From Alphaproteobacteria bacterium (GTDB taxonomy: Bacteria > Pseudomonadota > Alphaproteobacteria > UBA11136): a stretch of DNA of 50,018 nucleotides. The stretch covers positions 1-50,018 of the forward strand of contig JASLYJ010000011.1 of NCBI GenBank assembly GCA_030739855.1, in the 5' to 3' direction. Under the pieces are notes generated by a model. It saw only the letters and a list, made by a program, of their open reading frames with translations, had not been told where the DNA came from and ran no database searches. This document shows, in pieces, positions 28,313 through 37,578 of the stretch. The first letter of the stretch is position 1; each line of letters opens with the position of its first letter. The translations under genes were made by a program, and so were the position numbers.

Positions 28313-30676
28313 ATGAGTAAGGAATCCAACGGGAATTCGATCCACCAAAACCTGGCACTGATACTGCTCAACAAGAATTACTGGATCACCCATTTCATGA
28401 TCGTCGTTGTGATCAGCGTGGTGGGATTAATTTATCTCGGCAGGGTGACCTATACGGGTGCCCCTCCGCTGGTAGATTACGTGTCGTCGGCCGGGGATAC
28501 GGTGATTTCCCGCGAGGAAATCAAGCGTGGAGAGGAAGTATTCCACCTCAGGGGCCTGATGAGTTACGGCTCTTTCTGGGGCGACGGGGCGGAACGCGGG
28601 CCGGATTTCTCTGCCGATGCCCTACACCGGACCGTGGTCACCATGAGGTCCTTCTACGAGAACGAGGCCAAGGAAAAAGGTGCCGTAAGCCAATATGACC
28701 AGGACGCTATCGCGGCCCAGGTAAAACGGGAAGTTCACCACAACACATGGGAGGAAGACGCCGACCTTATCCGGATTAACGACGCCCAAATCTATGCCTT
28801 TGAGGAACTGAACGTTCATTACACGAAGATGTTTTCGGACCCCGATTATCCGGAACATTTTATGACTGGATACATTACCGATTCCGAAGATATCCGGGCG
28901 TTAACGGCGTTTTTCTATTGGGGCGGCTGGGTCGCCGCGGCCAACCGGCCGGGCGAGACTTACAGCTATACCCATAACTGGCCCTATGATCCCGATGCCG
29001 GCAACACTCCCACTTCCGCGAATTATATCTGGAGCATTATTTCCATACTCGCGCTGTTCCTGGGTATCGGAGTGGTTCTGTATGTGTACGGCCAAATGAA
29101 ATCACTGGGCGGCGAGCCGTTCTCTGGCAACGGAACCTCGCTGACCACCCATGACCTTGAAAACGAATATGTGCGCCCCACACAGCGTGCCACCTATAAG
29201 TTTTTCGCCCTGGCGGTCATTCTGTTCGGAATCCAGGTTCTGGCGGGTATTATCAGCGCCACCGATTTCGTCCGTCCTTACGGCCTTTATCTGGGTGACA
29301 TCATCCCCTTCACCGTGGCCCGGAGCTATCACACTCTGTTCCAGATTTTCTGGTTCTTTATGTGCTGGGTCGGCTACACCATCTTTTTCCTGCCCCGGCT
29401 GGCGAAGGTTCCAAACGGACAGGCGTTCCTGATAAATCTGCTGTTTGCCCTGTGCATCATCGTCGGCGGGGGGGCGCTGGTGGGTATTTATCTTGGCCAG
29501 ACGGGAGTCCTGACCGGCCCCGCCGCCTATTGGTTCGGCAGCCAGGGTTGGGAATTCATGGAGCTGGGCCGGGCGTTCCAGATTATCCTACTGATGGCGT
29601 TTGCGCTCTGGATAGCGATCATTTATCGCGGCGTGAAACCGTGGCTGACGAAGAAGAACCTGTGGTCCGTTCCGGCATGGCTTCTCTACGGCAGCGGCAT
29701 AATGGTTGCGTTCCTGTTCTTTGGGCTTCTCGTGACCCCGGATACTAACTTCGCCATCGCCGACTATTGGCGTTGGATGGTGGTGCATATGTGGGTTGAG
29801 GTGACCTTCGAGGTATTCACCACCGTCATCGTCGCCTACATGCTGGTCCAGATGGGCCTCGTCACCCGGATGATGGCGGAACGGGTGATTTTCCTCGCCG
29901 TGATACTGTTCCTTATCACCGCGACGCTGGGCATTTCCCACAATTTCTACTGGATCGCCAAGCCGACGGGGATCATCGCCATAGGCAGCGTCTTCTCCAC
30001 CCTTCAGGTGCTGCCTCTGCTTCTGCTGACCCTGGATGCTTGGAAGATGCGACAGGAAGGGGAACGGGCCAACGAATACGTCGCCCAGGGAAAACAGAAA
30101 TTCCTGATGGACGGTGTCTGGATGTTTATCCTCGCCGTCAATTTCTGGAATATCTTTGGCGCCGGGGTCTTCGGCTCGTTAATCAACCTTCCCATCGTCA
30201 ACTACTTCGAGCATGCCACCTATCTCACCGGCAATCATGCTCACGCCGCCATGTTCGGGGTCAAAGGCAACATTGCCTTAGGCGGAATGCTGTTCTGCTG
30301 TATGCATCTGTTCCACAAAGCCAGTTGGAACCCGAAGTTGGTCATGACTTCGTTCTGGTCTCTCAACATCGGACTGGCCTTGATGATGTTTCTCGATCTG
30401 TTCCCGGTAGGCGTTTACCAGCTGGTGGCAGTCCTCCAGGAGGGGCTCTGGTATGCCCGGTCGTATGAGATCGTGCAGGGAGTCGTGTTCCAGACTCTGA
30501 CATATTTCCGCTCGCTGGGAGGGGCCGTGTTCGTCATCGGCGGCCTGTTGCCCCTTATCTGGTTCGTGTTGTCGAGGGGATCTCAGCTTCGTCGCGAAGT
30601 GGAGGTCAAGGACGGTGAGTGGTCCGTCTACGAGAAACATTGGGCGACTCAGGAAGACTCGAAACTTCTGGGATAA
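28313..30676 (+). CDS. norZ: Quinol-dependent nitric oxide reductase (qNOR, cbb3-type subunit I fused to N-terminal extension)
   Basis: 787 aa; LRGLMSYGSFWGDGAERGPDFSADALH, ARSYHTLFQIFWFFMCWVGYTIFFLPRL, HMWVEVTFEVFTTVIVAYMLVQMG, NHAHAAMFGVKGNIALGGMLFC. Confidence 0.96.
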   Translation: MSKESNGNSIHQNLALILLNKNYWITHFMIVVVISVVGLIYLGRVTYTGAPPLVDYVSSAGDTVISREEIKRGEEVFHLRGLMSYGSFWGDGAERGPDFSADALHRTVVTMRSFYENEAKEKGAVSQYDQDAIAAQVKREVHHNTWEEDADLIRINDAQIYAFEELNVHYTKMFSDPDYPEHFMTGYITDSEDIRALTAFFYWGGWVAAANRPGETYSYTHNWPYDPDAGNTPTSANYIWSIISILALFLGIGVVLYVYGQMKSLGGEPFSGNGTSLTTHDLENEYVRPTQRATYKFFALAVILFGIQVLAGIISATDFVRPYGLYLGDIIPFTVARSYHTLFQIFWFFMCWVGYTIFFLPRLAKVPNGQAFLINLLFALCIIVGGGALVGIYLGQTGVLTGPAAYWFGSQGWEFMELGRAFQIILLMAFALWIAIIYRGVKPWLTKKNLWSVPAWLLYGSGIMVAFLFFGLLVTPDTNFAIADYWRWMVVHMWVEVTFEVFTTVIVAYMLVQMGLVTRMMAERVIFLAVILFLITATLGISHNFYWIAKPTGIIAIGSVFSTLQVLPLLLLTLDAWKMRQEGERANEYVAQGKQKFLMDGVWMFILAVNFWNIFGAGVFGSLINLPIVNYFEHATYLTGNHAHAAMFGVKGNIALGGMLFCCMHLFHKASWNPKLVMTSFWSLNIGLALMMFLDLFPVGVYQLVAVLQEGLWYARSYEIVQGVVFQTLTYFRSLGGAVFVIGGLLPLIWFVLSRGSQLRREVEVKDGEWSVYEKHWATQEDSKLLG

Positions 30677-30683
30677 AAGGTGA

Positions 30684-30710
30684 CATACCCCCGGCTTGGC
30701 CTGGGGTATG
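30684..30710 (+). terminator. Possible terminator hairpin downstream of norZ
   Basis: CATACCCC-cggcttggcct-GGGGTATG hairpin 8 bp after the norZ stop; weak T-tract. Confidence 0.5.
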
Positions 30711-30737
30711 CGCCTTCCGGGCTGGGTCTGGCCATGG

Positions 30738-31154
30738 TTAAGGGCGTCCTGAAAGGGGCGCTCTTAACCTTTGGGTGGTTAGCCCGTTCAGAGCGGCCTC
30801 TTCATCCGCACTCTGGAGGCGGCAGCGGCAGGTCTCCAGGCCCAGCAGATGACAGGCCACGTCGGTATAGGTCAGTTCTCTGCTATCTATGTTCTCAAGT
30901 TTGGTGAGGCAGCATTTGGCACAACCGTCGCACAAGGATTCCCATTGTTCACGGGATATCTCCGAAAGTGGGGTGGCCCGCCAGAAGGGGGCCTTTGATA
31001 TGGCACGTTCCCTCGGCGTGCCCGGTTTATTGTGCAGGGACGTTAAAATGGCTAGGCTCGCGTGTAGCCCACGGAAATTCCACCAATAGGGAAAGCTGTT
31101 TTGAGGTGGCGTCATGGATGAAGAACTTAAAGCGAATATTAAAAAAAAGAGCAC
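30738..31154 (-). pseudogene. Truncated YcgN/UPF0260-family cysteine-cluster protein
   Basis: KAPFWRATPLSEISREQWESLCDGCAKCCLTKLENIDSRELTYTDVACHLLGLETCRCRL matches the N-terminal half of the family; the expected C-terminal half is replaced by QSADEEAALNGLTTQRLRAPLSGRP then stop. Confidence 0.65.
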
Positions 31155-31461
31155 ATGGATCAGGTCGCTATATATGATCCTTTTTATTGTCTTCTTCTAT
31201 GTGGCCTTGATGGTTGCTGGCGTGGTGGTGGTAGCACAGTTTCTGTCCAAGCTTCTTATGGGTAAGGCCAATGAGCAACTCAGTTCTTTTGGACACAGTC
31301 TCGGCATTTATCTTTCTGAGGTAGTGTGGTTTCTCACTTTCCACAGCGAAGACATGCCCTATCCTTGCCGTCCATGGCCCAGCAAGGCGGGCGGCAAGGT
31401 TGAGGCCACGGTAGTCCGGAAAAAGCCGCCCGCCCGCAAGTCCGCGAAGAAGAAAAAATAA
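31114..31461 (+). CDS. DUF4389-domain membrane protein
   Basis: 115 aa; WIRSLYMILFIVFFYVALMVAGVVVVAQFLSKLLMGKANEQLSSFGHSLGIYLSEVVWFLTFHSEDMPYP. Confidence 0.82.
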   Translation: MDEELKANIKKKSTWIRSLYMILFIVFFYVALMVAGVVVVAQFLSKLLMGKANEQLSSFGHSLGIYLSEVVWFLTFHSEDMPYPCRPWPSKAGGKVEATVVRKKPPARKSAKKKK

Positions 31462-31465
31462 AGTC

Positions 31466-31654
31466 ATGAACGGTGAGAACATCTCCACGGCTGGAGAGGC
31501 TGGCGCTCCAGATGATGTGCTGTCATTGGATCTATCCATGGATGCATCAGAACCATGGGAGGACTGGGAGACGAGTCTCTGCCTGTGGAGTCTAGGCTTC
31601 GGGCTCGCCGGTCTGGTGGTTCTGGGCGTTCTGGTCAATGTCTTTATCCTCTGA
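31466..31654 (+). CDS. Small hypothetical protein with C-terminal TM helix
   Basis: 62 aa; 4 bp after the DUF4389 gene, ending SLGFGLAGLVVLGVLVNVFIL. Confidence 0.5.
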   Translation: MNGENISTAGEAGAPDDVLSLDLSMDASEPWEDWETSLCLWSLGFGLAGLVVLGVLVNVFIL

Positions 31655-31663
31655 AGAAGGCGC

Positions 31664-31924
31664 GTGAGGGACGTGGAGATGAATATACGAATGATTCTCG
31701 GTCATGATGGAACGCGTTGGATCGCGTGTAACGATTCTTTTACAGCCACAGGACGGACTTTTGCCGACCTTGATTTACAGGTGGCGTCAGCTTTGCGTGC
31801 GGAGTCTTGTGAGAATAGGTCGCGGGTTACGGTCTCTATGGATTTTGACTTCGCGGCCTTTCCAATATGGATGCGGCAATACGCATCTCACTATTTCAAC
31901 CGTAGCATAACCTTCGATCTGTGA
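31664..31924 (+). CDS. DUF5395-like small soluble protein
   Basis: MILGHDGTRWIACNDSFTATGRTFADLDLQVASALRAE; start may be 31664 or the ATG at 31682; directly upstream of the YeiH-type gene. Confidence 0.6.
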   Translation: MRDVEMNIRMILGHDGTRWIACNDSFTATGRTFADLDLQVASALRAESCENRSRVTVSMDFDFAAFPIWMRQYASHYFNRSITFDL

Positions 31925-31937
31925 ATGGGGAAATAAC

Positions 31938-33395
31938 ATGACGGTGAACCGGAGTTGGACCTCCGGCATGAGAGACAGCGAGGACTGGTGGGCGGTATGG
32001 CTCGGTCTCATCATGTTTGCCGCGGGGCTTGTTTCCATCGGCGGCGTCGATCTTGTGGGCTGGATGGCTAAGACTAAGATCTGGAGCGATTTTGGCAGAT
32101 CTGTTGCAGTCAGCGGCAAAGCCTATGGGGACTGGAACCCTTTAGGGGCTTTGGTGATGACCTATGCCGTTTTTACCGGCCTTACCTGCGCCGGGGCAAA
32201 GGCTATGGATCTCAATGTGGCGAGGTTTCTCAAGGGTTGGACCGTACTTTTCCTTATTACCTGGGCAGCATGGATTATTGGCCATGAAGCCCATCTCGCC
32301 GCACCCGTCAACAAATGGGATAAATATGGCATCACATGGGGTCTATCCCTGGGGGGCGGTGCGTCCTATATCCTCGCCCTCATTGTTGGGCTGGTTATCG
32401 GCAATTTCTTCAAGCCTTTAGCGGCGTTTCTTTCGGAAGCCGCAAAGCCCGAATGGTTCATCAAGACCGCGATTGTCTATCTCGGCATCAAGGTGGGGTT
32501 GATGACCATGGAGGCTGCGGGGTTTGCTTTCGAGCTGGCGCTGACCGGAGCCTGCGCCACCTTCGTCGCCTATATGCTGTTCTGGCCCATCGTCTACGCC
32601 GCCGCGCGGCGGCTATTCCGCCTGCCTCGCGACTGGTCGGCGGTGCTGTCTTCAGGCATTTCTATTTGCGGCGTTTCCGCGGCTATTGCTACCGGCGGCG
32701 CAATCCGCGCCAGGCCGGTAATTGCCGTTATGGTGTCTATGTTGATCGTCATTTACGCCATGATGGAGCTGATCATTCTTCCCGGTTTCTACGCAGGCGT
32801 GGCCCCGGACCAACCCATCGTCAACGGCGCGGCCATGGGGATGACGGTGAAAACCGATGGGGCCGACGCGGCGGCAGGCGCCATTCTTGACGAACTGATG
32901 CGTGCCCGCGCCTCCCTTGAGGGTATCAACTGGGAGGAAGGGTGGATACTCACCGCTTCTATCATGACCAAGCTGTGGATCGACATGTTCATCGGCGTCT
33001 GGGCCTTCGTTCTTGCCCTCATTTGGGTCTATCATGTGGAACGTTCTCCCGGGCAGTCCACAGTGGGGCTTTCGGAAGTTTGGTTCCGTTTTCCCAAGTT
33101 CGTCCTTGGGTATGTTCTTTGCTGGTTTACCTATACCGGCATTGCCTTATTCTGGCCCGACCTTATCGCCGCGGCGAAGGTAGGGGCGGGTACGGTGCAA
33201 AGCCCCATGCGCAAGATGATGTTCATGCTCACCTTCGTCTCCATGGGGGTTGTGACCGATTTCAGCAAGTTGCGGGGCATGGGACGACTGGCACTGCTGT
33301 ATGGGTTGGCACTGATAGTGGTGATCGCTCCCGTCGCCTATTTTGTGGCCTGGACGTTCCATCACGGCATGACACCGCCTTTGATGGGCGAATAA
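31938..33395 (+). CDS. YeiH/UPF0324-family putative sulfate exporter
   Basis: 485 aa polytopic protein; FIKTAIVYLGIKVGLMTMEAAGFAFELALTGACATFVAYMLFW...SSGISICGVSAAIATGGAIRARP. Confidence 0.88.
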   Translation: MTVNRSWTSGMRDSEDWWAVWLGLIMFAAGLVSIGGVDLVGWMAKTKIWSDFGRSVAVSGKAYGDWNPLGALVMTYAVFTGLTCAGAKAMDLNVARFLKGWTVLFLITWAAWIIGHEAHLAAPVNKWDKYGITWGLSLGGGASYILALIVGLVIGNFFKPLAAFLSEAAKPEWFIKTAIVYLGIKVGLMTMEAAGFAFELALTGACATFVAYMLFWPIVYAAARRLFRLPRDWSAVLSSGISICGVSAAIATGGAIRARPVIAVMVSMLIVIYAMMELIILPGFYAGVAPDQPIVNGAAMGMTVKTDGADAAAGAILDELMRARASLEGINWEEGWILTASIMTKLWIDMFIGVWAFVLALIWVYHVERSPGQSTVGLSEVWFRFPKFVLGYVLCWFTYTGIALFWPDLIAAAKVGAGTVQSPMRKMMFMLTFVSMGVVTDFSKLRGMGRLALLYGLALIVVIAPVAYFVAWTFHHGMTPPLMGE

Positions 33396-33484
33396 GTTCA
33401 AGAATTATTGACGGTGCCAGGCTGTTTCTTTAGTGTGCCCGCGCTTGTTGGCAACCCCTTGGGAATCAACTATATTTTACCACT

Positions 33485-33649
33485 GTGAACAGATTTTCCA
33501 TGCTGCTGTCGCGTTTACTACCCCGGTTTGGTTTCTGGATTCTCTGTCTGTTCGTTTTCGCCATTACTCAGACGGCCCATGCCATGTTCTATGAACAGCG
33601 CTATTATGACCTCGCCGGAGGCAAAACGTCTCCGGACGAGGCGCGATGA
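33485..33649 (+). CDS. Small hypothetical protein with signal/TM segment (GTG start)
   Basis: VNRFSMLLSRLLPRFGFWILCLFVFAITQTAHAMFYEQRYYDLAGGKTSPDEAR; stop overlaps the ATG at 33649. Confidence 0.35.
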   Translation: MNRFSMLLSRLLPRFGFWILCLFVFAITQTAHAMFYEQRYYDLAGGKTSPDEAR

Positions 33650-34084
33650 TGGCTACACAACAGGGGATGACAGAACATAGGCAATAAAATTACGAAAACA
33701 GATGAGCAGTGGAGAGGGGAACTGACGCCGGAACAATATTCCGTATGTCGTGAAAAGGGCACTGAGGCCCCCTTCAGTGGAGAATATGCTGATTGTAAGG
33801 AACTAGGGGTTTATGCCTGCGTCTGTTGTGGTCAAGAGCTGTTTTCCTCGCAGACTAAATACGATTCGGGAAGTGGCTGGCCTAGCTTCTGGCAGCCTCT
33901 TTCGCGGGACAGCCTAGCCACTGAGACTGACACCAGCCACGGCATGCAGCGCAAGGAGGTAATGTGTAGCTGTTGTAATTCCCATCTTGGTCACGTCTTT
34001 GATGACGGGCCGGCCCCAACCCATCTGCGCTATTGTATCAACTCTGTCTCCCTTGCTTTCAATCCAGATAAAAAGGAGGAATAG
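33649..34084 (+). pseudogene. msrB: Peptide-methionine (R)-S-oxide reductase MsrB with apparent +1 frameshift near the start
   Basis: 33683-34084 reads NKITKTDEQWRGELTPEQYSVCREKGTEAPFSG...CVCCG...GSGWPSFWQ...CSCCNSHLGHVFDDGPAPTHLRYCINSVSLAF, an intact MsrB domain, but with no in-frame ATG/GTG/TTG; ATG at 33649 (MATQQGMTEHRQ*) is one base out of frame. Confidence 0.8.
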
Positions 34085-34090
34085 CCCGCT

Positions 34091-35065
34091 ATGTCTAAAG
34101 CTGTTCGCATTCACGAAACAGGCGGGCCAGAGGTTTTGAAATGGGAGGATGTGGAAACAGAGGGGCCAGGATCTGGGGAGGCTCTAGTTCGTCATACAGC
34201 GGTGGGACTCAACTATATCGATGTCTATCACCGCAGCGGTCTTTACCCGTTGCCAGCGCTGCCCGCGGTTATAGGCATGGAGGGGGCCGGTATTGTGGAG
34301 GCCGTGAGCGAAGGTGTGGAGAAGGTGGCGGTGGGCGACCGGGTCGCCTACGCTGCGCCACCGCCCGGAGCCTATGCCGAAAAACGTCTGATCTCTGCCG
34401 ACCGCTTAGTGGCGGTACCGGAAGGTATCGATGACGTCACAGCAGCGGCCATGATGCTGAAGGGCATGACGGCGCAGTATCTTTTACGCTGTACCCATCC
34501 GGTCAAATCCGGCGAGACCATTTTAGTGCACGCTGCGGCCGGCGGGGTGGGGATGATCCTGTGTCAGTGGGCCAGCCATCTCGGGGTGCGGGTCATCGGC
34601 ACCGTCGGCAGTGAAGCCAAGGTGGAACATGCCAAAACCCATGGCTGCGATTACGCTCTGCTTTATGACGATGGCGGCTATGTGAATGAGATCGAGGTGA
34701 TTACTGAGGGACGTGGCGTTGATGTAGTCTATGACGGTGTTGGCAGCGAAACATTTGATTCCTCACTGGAATCCCTCTCCATGCTGGGGCATTTGGTTAG
34801 TTTTGGCCAAACCTCTGGCCCGGTAGAACCGGTGGAACTTGGTCTTCTCAGCGCTAAATCGGCAACCTTAACCCGTCCAGTTCTCTTTCATTACACAGAG
34901 TCGCGGGGGGACCTTGTGGCTGCGGCCAACGAGCTTTTTGATGTGGTGGGCCGGGGCGTGGTGCGGATCGAGGTTTCCGGCACCTGTCCATTGGCTGATG
35001 CGGCTGAGGCCCACCGTGATCTTGAATCGCGGCTGACTACGGGTTCCACCGTGTTGATCCCCTGA
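34091..35065 (+). CDS. Quinone oxidoreductase (zinc-independent MDR family)
   Basis: 324 aa; TAVGLNYIDVYHRSGLYPLPALPAVIGMEGAG, ILVHAAAGGVGMILCQWASHLGVRVIGTVGS. Confidence 0.93.
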   Translation: MSKAVRIHETGGPEVLKWEDVETEGPGSGEALVRHTAVGLNYIDVYHRSGLYPLPALPAVIGMEGAGIVEAVSEGVEKVAVGDRVAYAAPPPGAYAEKRLISADRLVAVPEGIDDVTAAAMMLKGMTAQYLLRCTHPVKSGETILVHAAAGGVGMILCQWASHLGVRVIGTVGSEAKVEHAKTHGCDYALLYDDGGYVNEIEVITEGRGVDVVYDGVGSETFDSSLESLSMLGHLVSFGQTSGPVEPVELGLLSAKSATLTRPVLFHYTESRGDLVAAANELFDVVGRGVVRIEVSGTCPLADAAEAHRDLESRLTTGSTVLIP

Positions 35066-35168
35066 CAACATGGACATCCGATAGCTAGGGGGTGGCAAAC
35101 AGGCTAAACAACAGCGATGGCTGCGTTGTTTTGGTCCGGATCTTCACCGCTACGGGTGAATTGGGTAT

Positions 35169-37451
35169 TTGATAATCATGAGCCGGCAAAAGAAACGTAA
35201 AACGGCAAGTTTGGCAAAAAAGGGAAAAGGCGTGGTGCCGTCTTCCTCAGGCTCCATTCGTACGCCTCCGTCTCTCAGCGGTGATATGGCCGCGGCTCTT
35301 GCCGAAGCTATCGGACACCACTCGGCGGGTTGTCTGGACGAGGCCGAACGGCTCTACCGGCGCATCCAGAAACAGGCGCCAGACAATCCAGATGTGTTGC
35401 ATCTGTTGGGATATGTGGCGCATCAGAAGGGAGATTCTCGGCGCGCTGTGACCCTGATTCGCAAGTCCCTGACGCGCCAGCCGGATGGGATAGAGGCCAC
35501 TAACAATCTGGGCCTTGCTCTGTGCAGTCTGGGAAGGCTTGATGAAGCAGAAGAATCCTTTCGTAAGGCCCTCGCCTTAAGTCCGGATCTGGCCGACCTG
35601 CATAACAATCTCGGAAGTGTGCTTCAGGAGAAGGGAGCCCTCGAGGAGGCGGAATCATGTGTGCGTCGGGCGCTAGAACTCAAGCCTGACTTTGCTGAAG
35701 CATGGAGCAATCTGGGTGGCATTCTGCAAGAAACGAAGCGTAATAGAGAGGCTGCCGAGGCTTGTGGACAGGCGGTGGAGCTTAACCCTTATCTTCCTGA
35801 AGCACATAACAACCTGGGCCTCGCCTTTCTAGCATTGAAAGAATGGAGGAAGGCGGAGAAGCATTTCAACAAAGCTATAGGTCTGAAGCCAGATTATGCT
35901 GAGGCCTTCAACAATCTGGCAAGTCTGTTCAGCCATTCTGGGAGACTCGATGATGCGGAGTCCTGTTTACGTAGGGCACTGGAATGCCGCCACGACTACG
36001 CGGTGGCCTACGCTAGGCTTGGTAATATATTGAAATACCGAGGAAATCTGGACGAGGCTGAAACTGTTGTACGGCGAGCTATAGAGCTAAAGCCAGAAGA
36101 CGACGAGGCTCATAATTCTTTGGGTGGGATTCTATTGGTTCAGGGCCGTGGCGATGAAGCGGCAAAGGCTTTCAGAAGGGCTATAGCGTGCAAATCAGAT
36201 TCCGTCCATGCCCATTCGAATCTTATTCTCACGCTTCACTACCTACCTGGAACAACTCAGGAGGAAATTTTTAAGGAAATACGCCGCTGGAACACCCAAC
36301 ATGCAGTGTCACAGGCGGAATTTATACGGCCCCATGCCAATGTTCCCGATCCAGAGCGGCGGTTGAAGATTGGCTACGTTTCGGCAGATATGAAACAGCA
36401 TCCTGTGGGATTTTTCTTTCTTCCCGTCATTTCTAACGTGGATAAGAAACGGTTCGAAATTTTCTGTTATGCGAATATGAAAAGTGAGGATGATTTTACC
36501 AACAAGATACGCGCCCACGCCGACCATTGGCGGGATATTTCTTTCATCACCGATGAAGAGGTCACGGAAAAGGTTCGTGCCGACGGGATCGACATCCTGA
36601 TTGAACTAACCGGCCATGCGGCAGACCACCGGCTAGTCATGTTCGCCCGGAAACCCGCCCCTGTTCAGGTTCAAGGTGGTGGACACTATTGTACATCGGG
36701 GCTCGATGTGATGGATTACATTCTCTCCGACGCCACGGAAACGCCCGAGGGAGAGGACCAATGGTTTTCCGAAACGGTTGTACGCATGCCCGATGGATAC
36801 GTCTGCTACGGACCACCGGACTACGCCCCCGATGTAACCTTTCTTCCGGCTTTGGGAAAAGGCTATGTCACTTTTGGTTGTTGTAACAATCTGGCAAAAA
36901 TCAATAGTCAGGTGATGTTGCTATGGGCAGATATCCTCAAAGCGGTTCCTGATTCTCGCCTTTCTCTCCGGACCGACACCCTTGATGACGAGGCCACGGC
37001 ACAGCTTGTTTATGATAGATTTCAAGGGCTTGGCATCTCACCGGAGCGCATTACTTTGGCAGGGAAAGCCCCCCATAAGGCATTTCTGGGCCATTATCGC
37101 GAAATTGATATGGCCCTTGATCCCTTTCCCTATTCCGGGGGACTGACTACCTGTGAAGCACTGTGGATGGGGGTGCCTGTCATTTCCATGGCCGGTGAGA
37201 CCTTTGCCGGACGGCATTCGGCAAGCCACTTGCATAATGTCGGCCTAGATGACTGGGTGGTGCAAACGGCCGGGGATTACCTTTCCCTGGCGAAAAAGCA
37301 CAGTCGCGACCTAGAAAAACTGAGTAGATTGCGCGCATCGCTTCGTGAGAGGATGATAAAATCCCCGCTTTGTGATGGTGTGCGCTACACCCGAAATCTT
37401 GAGGCCGTATACCGCCGCATGTGGCGGGATTGGTGCAATACGGTTTCCTGA
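35169..37451 (+). CDS. TPR-repeat glycosyltransferase, GT41/SPINDLY (O-GlcNAc transferase-like)
   Basis: 760 aa; N-terminal TPR array (EAHNNLGLAFLALKEWRKAEKHFNKAIGLKPDYAEAFNNLA), C-terminal DPERRLKIGYVSADMKQHPVGFF...DPFPYSGGLTTCEALWMGVPVISM. Confidence 0.92.
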   Translation: MIIMSRQKKRKTASLAKKGKGVVPSSSGSIRTPPSLSGDMAAALAEAIGHHSAGCLDEAERLYRRIQKQAPDNPDVLHLLGYVAHQKGDSRRAVTLIRKSLTRQPDGIEATNNLGLALCSLGRLDEAEESFRKALALSPDLADLHNNLGSVLQEKGALEEAESCVRRALELKPDFAEAWSNLGGILQETKRNREAAEACGQAVELNPYLPEAHNNLGLAFLALKEWRKAEKHFNKAIGLKPDYAEAFNNLASLFSHSGRLDDAESCLRRALECRHDYAVAYARLGNILKYRGNLDEAETVVRRAIELKPEDDEAHNSLGGILLVQGRGDEAAKAFRRAIACKSDSVHAHSNLILTLHYLPGTTQEEIFKEIRRWNTQHAVSQAEFIRPHANVPDPERRLKIGYVSADMKQHPVGFFFLPVISNVDKKRFEIFCYANMKSEDDFTNKIRAHADHWRDISFITDEEVTEKVRADGIDILIELTGHAADHRLVMFARKPAPVQVQGGGHYCTSGLDVMDYILSDATETPEGEDQWFSETVVRMPDGYVCYGPPDYAPDVTFLPALGKGYVTFGCCNNLAKINSQVMLLWADILKAVPDSRLSLRTDTLDDEATAQLVYDRFQGLGISPERITLAGKAPHKAFLGHYREIDMALDPFPYSGGLTTCEALWMGVPVISMAGETFAGRHSASHLHNVGLDDWVVQTAGDYLSLAKKHSRDLEKLSRLRASLRERMIKSPLCDGVRYTRNLEAVYRRMWRDWCNTVS

Positions 37452-37578
37452 GACCACCCGGGTTTAGGGAAGATCTGGTTTTTCCTGGTGTGTCTGAAAT
37501 GATATAACAGCGACAAGGCTTGGATTTTATGGGTTTTCCACAAACCGCTAAGACCGCCGCCGTCCAGGGAAGTCTTGC

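Noticed and set aside
36655-36720. Possible local double frameshift in the first GT41 protein (QVQGGGHYCTSGLDVMDY versus QVTWLGYPNTTGLSAMDY in the second)
   Set aside because: The variant segment still ends in the family-typical TSGLDVMDYILSD, fits known divergence among SPINDLY-type proteins, and the frame is continuous.
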